Below the pieces are notes generated by a model that saw nothing but the letters and a program-made list of their open reading frames with translations, searched no databases and was not told where the DNA came from. A program made the translations under genes and the position numbers. A stretch of 64,000 nt of DNA from Archegozetes longisetosus (lineage: Eukaryota > Arthropoda > Arachnida > Sarcoptiformes > Trhypochthoniidae), in NCBI GenBank assembly GCA_018873245.2, contig JAEMBT020000004.1, positions 4,946,573 through 5,010,572 on the forward strand. Reading direction: 5' to 3'. Shown here one piece after another: positions 28,349 to 41,300 of the stretch. How positions within the stretch are numbered: the stretch's first letter is position 1; each line of letters begins with the position of its first letter.

Positions 28349-28848
28349 CTGACACCATTAACGCAGTAGTTGTGAGCTTTAAAATAATTTGAGTTATTAA
28401 AATTGACAGGTTTGAAGATTTGATTAGATAAACATGAGAACTAATATGATAGGTAGATACGATTACGTTATGATTTTCTGTTGCCAAGCCTTTAAACCGA
28501 CAGACAAATTATATTCTTTAATTAGTTGTCATTTGACCGTTAATAACGTATAAGATTCGACAAAATAATTCCCATATGGTAATTAAAATACTCCCACTAA
28601 AGTACTCCGGAATCCTTTCAAGTAAATCAAATTTAGATTACATTTTGTCATATTAAATAATCTTAAAGAAATTTGAATACTTATGTGCCACAACTTTTGA
28701 TATGAGATCAGAATTGATGGGCTTTTCTTTACATCAAACCTTTTTGACAAAATAATACACAAAAGTTGCTGACTAACGGTTCTTCATAGGGATTAATACT
28801 TTTGTTATAGGAACTGACGGCCAACCTACTTGGATTCATTGGATTCAT
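28349..28848 (-). CDS. Unrecognised gene, paralog A: first two exons
   Basis: Two short exons found by comparison with 32773-33254. Exon 1 is 28740-28848 (36 codons plus one base) and starts MNPMNPSRL; it contains SINPYEEPLV and NFCVLFCQ. The donor is G/GTTTGA. A 262-bp intron ends CAACAG. Exon 2 is 28349-28477, starts in matching phase with ENHNVIVSTYHIS and ends TTTALMVSG at a GTATTA donor. The sister copy has the same start codon, the same splice sites and phases, and synonymous changes in the NFCVLFCQ block (GTA/GTG, TTA/CTA, CAA/CAG), so the segment looks coding. The third exon was not identified, so the gene is incomplete and may be a pseudogene. I do not recognise the family. Confidence 0.45.
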
Positions 28849-29193
28849 GGTAATGCATGATGTGATGTGTTTACTCATTTCTGCACTCTATTATTAATTT
28901 GAGATTAAAATAAGTTAGTAATTAATAATTAAACAAATATTTAGAAAACTATACCCAAAGTTGTTTTTGTGAGTCAGAGCGAGACAGCAATCTGGCAGAA
29001 GAACTTCTGTTAAAATTAAATATGCAGACAGTTTTTTCAATACAACAATATATTTGAAAACTCCCTCTCTATTCAACTATACACCAAACTCTGTGTCTGC
29101 TTTTGGTCTCACTTTCAACTCTGTTCTTTCTATGAGACGCGCAGTTCTGAAAGAATCCCTAATACAAACAAGTAAACGACAGAATCAGATAGG

Positions 29194-29196
<3 letters not shown>

Positions 29197-29242
<46 letters not shown>
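29197..29242. repeat. (GA)23 microsatellite
   Basis: An uninterrupted run of 23 GA dinucleotides. The 115-codon open frame crossing it gives an Arg-Glu run and is not treated as a gene. Confidence 0.98.
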
Positions 29243-29245
<3 letters not shown>

Positions 29246-31305
29246 GGGCAAGAGGAATGTTTCTTAGCAACCTGCATATCAATTGGGGTTTTTCAGGGGA
29301 ATCAATTTGATGGGCAGAAAGCGCAGAATCTAGGAACTAAGCAAAGTAAAGACTCGCTAACTATTAGATGTTTGTTAGTGGTGGAAATATTGTCAGTATA
29401 ATTGGGGAGATTCGGGGTATAATTGCTGGTTTTGCTGGAGTGATTTTGAAGGTTTGTCAAAGCTACTATAGTTATGATGAAACACCAGTTGTATGCATGA
29501 AAAGCTAACAGTTAACATCAGTGTTACAGTTATTCTTTAATTATTACTGTTGGCTCAATACCAAAGCAAATGTCTCCCAATGTCACACTTTTATTAGCCA
29601 TTAGATTAACTTAATAGTCCATGAATTCAATTCTAACGCTAAAATGAAATAACGTCTAACCACTCAGTAAATAAGGACTACGACTATTTCACTACATATT
29701 CACGCAATCAAATGCTTTCAGCCATAAATTGCCAAATAAATGAATCAATGTTCGGCTCTCAAAGTTAACATTTATCAATATTTCTTTTCGTTCAAATCCC
29801 CTTATGCATTAAAGGAATATTAATCAATGCTTCACTCAATTCAAGTTTTAACATCAATTCCAAACCCTGTCTTAATTCAACGATTACATTGACAAATTTT
29901 TATAGTTCAAGTTTTGATCGACAAAAATATATTTCAACTTACAATTAAGGTGCAATTAAAGCTACTCACCTTAGTTATGTGCTTTGAAATTTTATAAATC
30001 ATCATACTTATACAGACTTTTCGTGATTGAGCTTGAAATTTGAATTACATATACCTTACCTAGCACTGGCAAATCTTTACCACGCCAATGCTTGCAGCAG
30101 AATTAATAAGTTTTAAAAGTGACCCAAGTTAGCTATCAAAATCTCAGATCAAGCTTTATCATCAGTTCTGTTTGGCTATCTTGATTCTAAAAAGTTATTT
30201 TCATTATTTTAAGCAATAAATAAAAAATTCAATTAATCATGCGACTTTTGATTACTTGATTGAATTAAATGAAGTTTTCTGACAGCCTGGCACTATGAAC
30301 AATTATGATAGTGAGTAAAGATGTTAGTATAAGTTTATCAACTTTTACTCGTACGATACTTTTCTTACTTTATAGACTACTTCTCGTTATATCAGAATTT
30401 AAAGTTGAAATTACTTGAGCAATATTGAGCAAATGTTTTTGACTGGCGTTGAAACACGTTTCTCTTATGATTAAAAACCCTAATTATTATACTAGTAGTA
30501 AATACATTAAGAATAAAGAGATAGGGAATCAATGCATTAAAGTACTCATAAAAGACAAAATTTGCGACAATACTCCATACAAGATATTCAGTAGAAGAAG
30601 CATCTCAAAGTTTATGGGAGTCAGGAGTTCTAGTCGAGTTGAGAGTGTAGTCGACATCATAAAAAAAGAAAAAGACAGAAAAGTAGAGTCGATTACTTAA
30701 CAATCGTTGATAGCAACGAGAAAGTAGGTCATTACAATGTAGACCTGCCTGTCACGCGTATCCATTCTTTGCCAAATTTGATTTGTATTTTACTTTGATA
30801 ACCACATTTCATATATCTTAGTATCCTCTTTTATTATGGTCTGATGAAAAATATGCCTCTAGAATGCATTACTTCTGGTTGTTGTCAAGGATTATTAAGT
30901 TTTGAAGTGTACAAAAGCAAAAAAATTCAAGCTGAATATGAGTTGTGGATTTTTTATATATCTTTTTATTTGTAAGAGAACAATTGCAGATCTCTTTGTC
31001 TAAAGAACATTATGGCAGTAGAGAATCTGAAGAATGAGAGAAATAGACCAGTTGAATATTGGAAGGAACAGATATGAATGACTAATGGCGTTATTTTATG
31101 CTGTTTAGAGCTGGTTTGGCCTGCTCTATAAGTGAATGTGGATTGCATGCATAACTGATACTTTCATCTGTTTATTTTAATACGTGATCTGTTTATTCAA
31201 GTCAATATAACATTACTACGCCTTTCACCAGCAACAACCATCTCTGTGTATGACTGAGTTACTTGCTCATTCACTTTAAACCATTTAGTACACAATCAAG
31301 GATCA

Positions 31306-31307
<2 letters not shown>

Positions 31308-31360
<53 letters not shown>
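31308..31360. repeat. (CT)26 microsatellite
   Basis: An uninterrupted CT run of 53 bases, the reverse-strand equivalent of the GA run 2 kb to the left. Confidence 0.98.
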
Positions 31361-31364
<4 letters not shown>

Positions 31365-32772
31365 AAATCCACTTAAAATCTGTCTCTCTGTCTAACACAG
31401 GCCTCCAAAAGATTGAAGACGATAAGCATTTAATTAAATACTGCCATCATAACAAATCAAAAGATGTTCGCAAATTGCGTACTAAATGCGTCTTTACAAC
31501 TAAATGGTTTGAGAATTATTGAGACACAGTGGGCTTCGCACTAAAGGCTTATTAAATGATATAATACGAACGTTAATTCCAGGTCTTAAAAGATGTTTTC
31601 CTTAAAAGAAATTGTAATAGTTTTTATGAGTTTAGTTTATAAGCTATTAAAGAAGAGTATGCATAGAAATTGGTGTACGCAGTGCTCTATAATAGGTTTA
31701 TGAGTTAGCAGAGCTTTAGCTAAATTAAATGGCTTTGTATTTATGCTCGTCCTAAGTCCTATATAACTTGATGGGTCGATAAATCATCCTAAAAACAAAA
31801 ACCAAAGTAGTCACACAGCACTTAAAGTATAAATATATATAAGATGCCACCAGATCAATTCCACCATCACTTTCCCCAATCAACATACCTTCCATCTATT
31901 TATTTCTCTTTTAACCATTTCTTCGAACCATTAGCTCTAAATTTGTTTCTTTCGCTAATTTCATTATAATCTATTGCCTATAAAAACTTCTAACATCACA
32001 CTTCTTCACTAAAGTCCATCACATAGACTATAATCAAATTTACTTGAATTTACAATTTTTTTCGTTCAATTTCAAACTGAAAGCAAACACTTTTCAAATA
32101 AATCTCTTTCAACAACAATATTTTGCAGCAAAGTGTGTTTTAAGGGGCCCTTAAATAGGACTACTATTGAGCAGATTCTACTAATTCACATTGACTCAAA
32201 CAATCAATTTATTTTTCATTACTACAGTCAAACTTCGGTATAAATAAGTTCCAATAGTGAAAGTTTAGTGAATAACAAATTTAATTCAATCTTTTGTCGG
32301 TTTTGTTAGGATTGTTCACTAAGTTTTGCGAATGTATGCGTTTGTATATAATTAGTAGTGACAATTATACAAATCGATTAATATTACAATTTAAGTATTA
32401 GTTGGAATAATTCAGATTTAATTTTATGCATTTAAAAGACTAACAATTCATGTATTTGTCTTATACGAGATATAGCAAAGAATAATCAGAATAAACAAAT
32501 ATCAAGTCCAAAATTGTGAGTCTCATCAATTCATGAAAGATTTGATCTTCATATCTTGTTATCATTGAAGGTCTAGCAAAATTTGATATAATCTTGATGA
32601 CTTTCTTTATTGGAATAGAATAAGTGTTGATCATGGCGATTAGGTATTTTTCGTCAAGCTGACATCGACCCCAATTTAGTGAAATTGGATCAAAAACATT
32701 GATAAAGTTGATCATAAATACCACATAAACATGTGTACAAAGATTGCTCAACAGTGGAAGTATGATCAATAC

Positions 32773-33254
32773 CTGACACCATTAAGAGAGACGTCGTGGG
32801 CTTTAAAAGCAATGAAAGCTTTGACCATTTCATTAGATCGACCATTGCATCACAACTAATGTCGTAAATAGATATGATTTGGCTACCATTTCCTAATTGA
32901 ACATGCTTTCAATCGACAGATAAATCAGATTACATTCTCTGATTTGCTGCTATTCCACCCTTAATAGCATATTAGATTCCACTAGTAATCCCATTATGAT
33001 ATCGTATTTCGCAACCCTTTCAAATAAATCAATTTTTAATCATATTCTCAGATATTGAGCAATCTCTAACTAATTTCAATACTTTTCTGCCACAGCTATT
33101 GACATGAGATCAGAACTTATTTAGCTCTTCTTCACATCAAACCTCTATTCTGACAAAATAGCACACAAAAGTTGTTGACTAACAGCTTTTCATAGGGATT
33201 AATACTTAGATCATAAGAACCGAGGAGCGATTTATATGAATTGATTGGATTCAT
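32773..33254 (-). CDS. Unrecognised gene, paralog B: first two exons
   Basis: Exon 1 is 33143-33254 (37 codons plus one base): starts MNPINSYKSLL, contains SINPYEKLLV and NFCVLFCQNR, donor G/GTTTGA. The intron of 250 bp ends CAATTAG. Exon 2 is 32773-32892 and starts in the matching phase, reading GNGSQIISIYDIS, then LMKWSKLSLLLKPTT and LLMVSG at a GTATTG donor. Exon 1 is about 60% identical to paralog A at the protein level over 36 aligned residues, and about 50 bp upstream of the start codon is also similar. No signal peptide is clear. The family is not recognised; a chemoreceptor-like membrane protein was considered but nothing diagnostic is visible. Whether it is expressed or decaying is open. 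Confidence 0.45.
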
Positions 33255-34239
33255 GACAATGCATCATATGATGTGTTTCTATTCATTGTTGTACTCTATT
33301 ATGAGTTGGAGATTATGAAAGAGACAGTTGTCGGACAGCTTCTCGAAACCATAATATACTTTAGTCTAGACTGAGAGCCGTAGAATATGTTGCAACCACT
33401 CGGTCCACATAATTAAATTTATAAGCCCCGTAAGTGCACACAAGTTGTCCATTATATGCATCCCATAAGTGCATTGGATTATCGCGACTCGCGCTCAAGA
33501 GTCTAGCAGCAAATATTTGGATTATTGCATAAAAAATTTGTAGAGGCTTACAATTAATCTAATAATTCTTACAAACAAGTTCAAGCATCACATCCATTCA
33601 TCTTTGGATACCAAAACCAATCATAAATCAGTTCACTTTATCTTATTCTTACAACTACTAAATTGCACCTAAATCGAGAAAATAATTTACTAAACTTATC
33701 AGCTGTTTTAATAGTCTGACACAATGCACTCAATTTTGAGAAATTTTCACATCAAATCGTCAAATAGATATCATTTTGGATCTAATGCATTAAATGGTTG
33801 TACGACAAGCGAAATGTTTTGTGGAAATTACAACAAATCTACTAATAAAACTTTAACGATATTTAGCAAACGTTTGAAAGTGAATTACTTTTTGAACTGA
33901 CTCAGAGGAAAAGCCTCAGTAATGAACAATAGTAATACAACTTAATTGAATTTTTGATCATTGCTTTATTGTTCGTCGTTTAAAATTAATCAAAATTTAC
34001 TAAACAGACAACACTGTCATAACTTATTAATAATTTCATCTTAATTATACATTTGAGTGAACTTTAGGATTCAATTATTATTCAAATGATTTTAACAAAT
34101 AAATGCAAAGATATTGTAATATTACAAATACATTTTGTTTACAAAAACGTACAAAGATTTCTATTGAAACAAAATCTCGTTAATGGATTTGATCAGTTGT
34201 ATAATAAACAGCCTCTAATTCTCTCTAAGCCGTGTTTAG

Positions 34240-34308
34240 AGTGCTATAAAATGCTATAAAGTGCTATCTATAATTGAAATCATCTTACAGATAGTATTTT
34301 ATAGCACT
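34240..34308. repeat. Small foldback repeat, AGTGCTAT family, copy 1
   Basis: AGTGCTATAAAATGCTAT at the left is matched in inverse by ATAGTATTTTATAGCACT at the right. The interior and right flank resemble the sequence at 45713-45764, including ATAGCACT followed by C-C-x-ACCAT, so this is a dispersed family. Confidence 0.55.
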
Positions 34309-34755
34309 GATCCAACCATATCAATTAAATCATACATCATTGTATCCGTTATTTTACTTAATTTATATTATCGCTTTTCACAAGCATTCAAAGCATAGAG
34401 TCTGTAAATTTAGAGTTTCTATTAATAAATGTATGAATAATTGAGGATCTTTAAGACTAAACTGCATCAAATATTGTATAAACATTTATTAAATACAATT
34501 ATTTTGACAGCTCAATTTCCATAGGTCTAGATCACTTTGAATTAACAATCAACTCTACCTTTAACTGACAACTTTTTCAGGATTTGAAAAACTATTTTGA
34601 ATTTTGTTAAAAGTTATTAACTATTATTAAATACAGATATACCTAAAGACAGAGGTATTCTCACATAGAACAGCTCTCCTACCTCTGTAACACATCTTTG
34701 ACTTTCAAGTTCTGATAAAATTAATTCAATTTTAATAAGAATTAAGAATTTATTA

Positions 34756-34897
34756 CTGTAAACCTGTCTAACTTAAACACGCAGTTAAACGGTTTTAAAA
34801 CAGAATAATAAAATACAAGCCTTGACTTTCTATGGATTTATTGATTCTGTGTTTAAAAACCATTTAACTGCATGTGGCAATCAGACAGATTTGACTG
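34756..34897. mobile_element. Short inverted-repeat element (MITE), copy 3
   Basis: The left arm CTGTAAACCTGTCTAACTTA continues with AACACGCAGTTAAACGGTTT. The right arm, read inward, is CAGTCAAATCTGTCTGATTG and then CATGCAGTTAAATGGTTTTT. TA flanks both ends. Shares CTSTCTAACTT and ACACGCAGT with copy 2. Non-coding, 142 bp. Confidence 0.75.
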
Positions 34898-35377
34898 TAA
34901 TTAACTTTGAAAAAAATTTACAATTAAAAAGCACAATATCTTACATCTAATAATAATTATTTGGCACGAATATATCATAATTAATTAAAGTTGAAAAATA
35001 AATCAATTTAAGACTGAGAAATAAAAAATAAATTAAGAACAAGTGATCGGAACATTAGACGTATATATGAAGTGGTAAAAGATAGAAAAGTGATAATACG
35101 ATAACAGCAATTGGAATGCAAATACATTAGTTGAAAAATAACCGATTGTTAATCACATAAATGCTAATAACATAGATTTTTCTAAATTAGTTTTGATAAC
35201 ATATATTCGCAAAATTTCATCATTTCCAATAAGTTCACGATTAATAACATTAAGAATAGTTACAAATAGCGCAAGGGATTTAAGAAAATAAATACGTTTC
35301 ACAAGGGATCCAAATTGTACTGTAGATTGCAGTGAATGATGCATTTGAAGATTATATAGGATTCAAAATTCAATACT

Positions 35378-38300
35378 TTATGCTTCAGTCTCTCCTCTTA
35401 GTCTTAGTCGTGCAAAGTCTTCGAATATTATATCATCGTTTTCTTCACTAAAATTGAAATAATCAAATTTTACATTATAGAGCAATTTCAGAGATAATTA
35501 CATTTTTTAGAAATGGCTAGATCTTTTAGAGATAACAAATTTATGTCTGTTCAATAGTCTGCCAATTTGAATAATAGAGATGCATGAGTTGGCTCAACAT
35601 AAAGATAGATTGACTATTTATTTAAATTTAAAAACCAAGCTCTACACAATCTAAATCAGTTCGCCTACATATAAAACAGTGCATTAAGTTAATCTTGCTA
35701 AATCAACTTGCAAAGCTTCTTTTTCATCTAAACTTTTCGTGCTGAACAATTGATCCGAAAATTTGCTTTCAATATAAACTTAGAAAGGTACTCTAGATTT
35801 GATCACTGATTCCTTCTCTATTTCGTCACTGTTATCTAAAAATATCTCTAAATTCTGTAAACACTTTATTACATCTAAAAGCTATGTAATAGTTTTTACT
35901 GCGCAGCAATAGTTCCAAAATTATTAACACAATTCACTCTACAAGACTTGCTTTTATGGATTTGAAAAACATTTTTCATGCTTTTAAAATAAACTCTTAT
36001 CGATTGTTTAGAGAATGTTTTGTGTAACATTAGAGACAGTTTTGTTCAAAACTTACGTGTCGAGCTGAATCAGATTGGTGTCAGCGTTGGCAACAATTTG
36101 TTCATCATTATTTGCATCGGCATCAGTATTAGAATCTACTTTTGAGGCATTTATGTTATTCGTCTCTTCGGGTTTAGGATGCATCAGAACAAAAGGTAGT
36201 TCTGCGACCACATCCCCGCCCAATGGCCCTAAACATAGTTTCACTTTAACCTTGTACTGAACGATTATGCCTAAATTTTCCTTTTGAGCCGGATCTGTAA
36301 CACTAATAATTCAATATTCATTAATTCATTAATTCACCATCACCACTAATCATAGCAGTTAACTAACATTGTTGAAGACGCTAAGTTTGTGTCTTCATGT
36401 TTAAGTTGACCGTCAAGTGCGAGTCCACGTTTGTCTTTATTATTTGCGAGAAGAGGTTTTAAGTAGTATACTTTCGATAAGGTGAAACCAGGACTTACAG
36501 GACAGCCATCCCTGAAAAACAACAATACATGTTAGCTTTAATATTGAGTTGAACAAGAAAAATATTGTAGCAGATGATTACGTACTCACTCTCTACCTCA
36601 GCGACTGAACATTTATATTGTGCTGTCGAAAACAAACAAATATCAGCGAATTGCCGAACAGATACTTTGACTTTTTTAACAGTTCGGTTCGAATTATTAG
36701 CGATGTGTACATTAACTGCAATATCTTCTCCGTGATGGTAGAGCTTGAGAAATGAAAACATCATTTAGTAAATATTAAGTTTTAAAGTTAAACCATTTGA
36801 AGAATAGATCAATACTTCTTTATCGAGTGAGGCTTCGAGATGAAGCTTATTGGGAGACATCATGAACTCCTTGCTGACTTCAACGCTGGGCTGTTCGCCT
36901 TGTTTGGAAGGGGCGTAAACCACTTTCCTGATCGCTAATCGAACTGAGTTTCTTTTATGAGGTTTTTCATCGACAGCATCGGCCACGTATGCCTTAAGCT
37001 CATAATCTACTCCACATGGCTTTCCAGTATCTCCAGGAGCGGGTTGTAATGTAACAGATGCCGGACAATGAGGCGGAAGCTGTCATTTACGATCAGAATT
37101 GATTAACATATATGACTATAAATGTCAATAATGTGTACCTCAAAGAAGAACGGAAAAGCATTGGATCCTAATTTCTTTATCAGCCTTTCTTGTAATCTAG
37201 TCAGTGGTCTTTTGTTTGATTGCGTTCCGTTTTCTTCTTTTACTGGAAAAATTTGATCTGAGGCTAAATAAAGATCTTTTCTAAAAGTAAGACCTAAAAC
37301 GTCTAAATCTTCTCTCCCATATCGAAAGGCTGCCAGAACATGACCAAATACTTTACGATCTTTTATGTAATCTGGATCTATCAGTACAACGCCGTCTATG
37401 TTGAAGGATTAAACAAATATATAAATTAAGTTGGTTAAATATTAAATACAATTCAACTGCAGGGCATAAAAGTATTACTCTTAAGACTAAACTAAAATAA
37501 ATACAGAAAAATGGATTTCGCATTTGGATTCTTGAGTAAAAATAACATTGTTTACATCCGTCAAATTAATCCAGTCTTATGTGAAGATTTGAGTGAATTT
37601 CTTTTTCTTGTAATCATGACTCGAATGATTTATTTAAAGAAAACTATTGGATGATCAATGAGAGTTGAGCTCAACTGGAAAAAGGTTTGAAGAAGTTGAC
37701 TAAGCTCATTCAGTATTCTGATGTATTTTTAGATGAAGAATCCAAATCTGGAATCAATTTTTGTCTATCTATTGTAGTTTAGCCGTAGGCAGGGATGCAG
37801 TAATTCGTTTACAGTCCTTATAAACACATGCATTACTTACCAATTGGGTCGACATGAGTTAAGTGATCGACAAAATCTCTTTTCCCCAAATAAACAGTAA
37901 TCTATAGCAGATAATAAAATAGCAAATCAGATCTTTCTACAAGTGCTTCCCTTAAAAGAGTGTATCATATTTGGACTAATGCACCAGATCAAATATAATG
38001 GAAACATTTCAACGTCTTTAATAATCCAACGATTGTATGCTATAATGGTTTCAAAAAGAAACCAGCTTTAGATGCGATCTATTAGCTGTTTGCACATGAA
38101 TAAAGCCCACGAGAGCTCGAGTAACAATATTGAAAGACCAATCGATTTAGACAAACTTTAGACAAACATGACACGTTTAGATAATTTGAAATAAATATTT
38201 TATCATTTAACCGAAATAACTATGAGTATATTATCATTATTATACTTTATTACGGCAATTATCACCTTTTCAACTCACTGTTTAGTCATTCGTGACGCCC

Positions 38301-41300
38301 TGTCCAAGCTAACGTTAAATTATCTGGCTTCGCCGATCACTAGTGGGCCGCGAAACGCAGTTTGAAAACATTTTCTAGTAAGTAACTCCTAATTACTAGA
38401 GAGTGTTTAGTGATTAGTCGTTATATGGCAATTTTATGAGTAGCAACTGAAGAATCTAAAGTTGTCATGTGTGTATAATTCATTTCGATTGTTTTAATCC
38501 CAATAAGCCTGTACTTTTCAGCTCTTGTAATCTGCGAAATTTCGAGCTCGTTTCAAATATCTAGGCATTATTACTAATGTTTATTACTTTATTACATTGA
38601 CAAAACCTATAAAATCTATCTAATAATTTGAGAGAATGTTAAAAACAGGAATTTCAAAAATGAACATTCAACAGTTTGTCAAGTTATTAGCCAATGCAAC
38701 TGTAAAGTTGTAATTTAATGATCACTTCTTTAATACAAGGATATATTTGTATAGATCATTTCAGATTTTAGTTACTATCCCATCTGAATTAGGAAAAATT
38801 TCAAAAATTTTAGCTATTTAATAAATGGCTTTCATCTGGCATCTTATTTTGTGGATAGAGTTCAGTTTATAACCCAGTTAAACATTCAGTTAGAAACTGA
38901 AGATATTTTCACAAATAACAAGCCAGATGGAATATTTATAGCAAGGTTAATATAGTATTATTCATTTATGAACAAATAATTTCAGCTCATAAGCTATATA
39001 TTAACTAAAGAAAAAATCAGTGAATAGAGTTATGATAAGGGTGCCCCTTTCCGTTGCTATCTTTACGTAATAATAAGCAGCAATATTTCAATTAATGACA
39101 GATAGCTTAATCTCATTATGTGACTACAAAGAGAAGCACTACCATTTAGTTCTAAAATAGATACTCAGTATATAACGAATTGAAAAATATTTCGTGACGA
39201 TATAATTTAGCTTATGTTGTCATTCACTCTGTTCGTAATATGGCCAATAAGTAAGACATATAGCTCAATACATTCGTGATAAGATAAGAAATAATCAATA
39301 CTTACTTTGCCATTGGGAGAGCTCTTCTTGAAGACTCTATTTTTAAATTAAAAAAAACAAATTTATATTTAGATCTACTCGAATAAAGGCTATAAAATGG
39401 AGACAAATTTAGCAAAGGTGACAAAAAGTTAATTAAAGAGGGATAAAAGTTGAATAAGTTAAGTAAATTAACTTGACTATCTAAAGGAAAATGCAAGCAA
39501 ACAAAATATAACTAAAGGAAAAAACATGAATTAAGCTGTAGATAGCAAGTAAACAATAGTAAGAAGTTAAATAGAAAAATATCAAGTAGTTTCACATTTG
39601 AAGGCTGCAAATTTGGTGAGCGTACCTCACTACTTCCAAATGATTCATTTGACAGATTAGTTAGAAAAAGAAAATCAGTCTCCTCTCAAAAGTGAAACAT
39701 TTGTGCTAAGCTGGTGTGTCATAAACAGCTCTTAGCGTAAGAAAACATTTTTATTACTAGTATGAAATATACTAGTTGTTAAATACACTTGAAAGTAATA
39801 ATATTTACAGTTAACTTTCCGTATATGTAATAAGTAAAGGAAAGTAATTTTGCTTAAATTTGAAATATAGCAAAAGTTGATCAGTTATAATGAGTAGTGG
39901 AAAATGGTAGATGAGAAGTGTTCTCTAAAACAACTAGACACAAACTGATCGGGTTATTAGGAGTGAGACCCAATAAATACTGAACCTACAAAATACTGAA
40001 TCTACAACAATCTCGAAGCTCTACCATTTTATCACTGAATAACCAGCTCTCAAGTAGAAAGACAAACACTCAATTAAAAGTAGCAAACGATGCATTTCTC
40101 GTGTAATCAAAGTTATGTTGACATAAATTAATACAAGATATGGTTAATATAAATAAACAGACGTTAATGTTCTGACGATGTGTTTAGAGGAAAAACGAAA
40201 TAAATGCTAAATATAAGGAAATGACTCAATAATCCAACACTATAGTGAAACTTTAATATTTCATTCATTCAACATATAATCCATTACTTGTTGATTCAAC
40301 CAAAATCAATGTCGAAACTACTATTTAAGTAACATAACTTGTCAACACTACTTTCATTAACATTTAGTCCCACACAGTATTTCAAACCCGCTTTAATTAG
40401 TTGTTTTAGAAATTGTTTAATTCGACCGTTTCTTTAGTTTCTAGCACTTAAAGAAGGAATAAAAAGTTGTAGAATTGTGAGCAGATGAGACGCACTTAAT
40501 GTATAATAAACGCAGAAGCTAGTTGCGAACCGTATTTTGTTAGCATAAGTTGAAGAAAAATAAGAGAGAAAATGGTAGTTTCGGGAAAGCTAAATCATCA
40601 TCTATAATGGTTTGTCTCTAATATAAACACATGATGAGTTGGTAAAGCATCTTATTTGGTCTTTAACGATTGAGAAAAATCGAATCACAATTTTATAAAT
40701 ATATTAATAGTACTCTGTCTCAACGAGAATAATAAGCACGAAGTTTCAGCTTAGCTAAAGGTATTCTCGATTTATTTAGCTTATGTTAAGAAAGTAAACA
40801 TCAAATATTAATTGCATTAGATTTTGCATTAGAGTAATAAAATTGAAGCCCTTAGAAAATATAAAGATAGAGGATATAGTTTTGATTGCTTTTTTCAAAA
40901 GATAATTCGTTTGAATAGATAGAGATATTTTTAGTAAGAGGATATAGTGACATATAGTGTTCATGTTTCATGTTAAGAATGTATGATTACTTTATCAAAG
41001 TAAAACGTACGGCAAATTACTGTCTAAAGAACGTACGACAATTTTCTATACTTCCTCTCCATTCCCAATATTTGCTTTGTATCAATTTTTAATTCACTCT
41101 GCAACCTATCGATGTTCTCTTCCACCTTCATATACCAAACTCCTTATCCCAAAAGTACATCTATCAGTTCTTTGACCCAAATTCAAATCATTTTAAATCG
41201 AAAACAAGTTCAAACAAATTTGTGACAGAAAAACTATTTTAGTTGAAAAAATCGATTGTATTTTGACTTTTGATCAATTCTGGCTATATTCTTGCACGAA

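Larger units (their letters stand above)
28849..32772. other. Stretch between the two unknown paralogs
   Basis: Holds two long microsatellites and no supported gene. An 83-codon plus-strand frame at 30449-30700 has no recognisable domain. A 102-codon hydrophobic minus-strand frame at 32461-32769 lies directly after exon 2 of paralog B but in another frame; it might contain that gene's third exon (an acceptor AAAG near 32598 would be in phase), but it has no counterpart next to paralog A. Confidence 0.4.
33255..35377. other. Non-coding stretch with two short repeats
   Basis: No gene recognised. Contains a foldback repeat at 34240-34308 and an inverted-repeat element at 34756-34897. The right end should hold the 3' untranslated region of the arrestin gene, but no AATAAA lies close to its stop. 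Confidence 0.5.

Noticed and set aside
29054-29401. 115-codon plus-strand open frame
   Set aside because: It is kept open by the (GA)23 run, which translates as an Arg-Glu repeat; the rest has no domain.
32225-32350. Segment starting CAGTCAAACTTCGGTATAA, resembling a pogo/Tigger end
   Set aside because: An inner inverted match (AGTTTAGTGAATAACAA-like) exists but the right end does not mirror the left, so element limits cannot be set.
28349-33254. Gustatory-receptor identity for the unknown paralog pair
   Set aside because: Tandem arrangement and fast divergence fit, but no transmembrane pattern or family motif is visible in the two exons.
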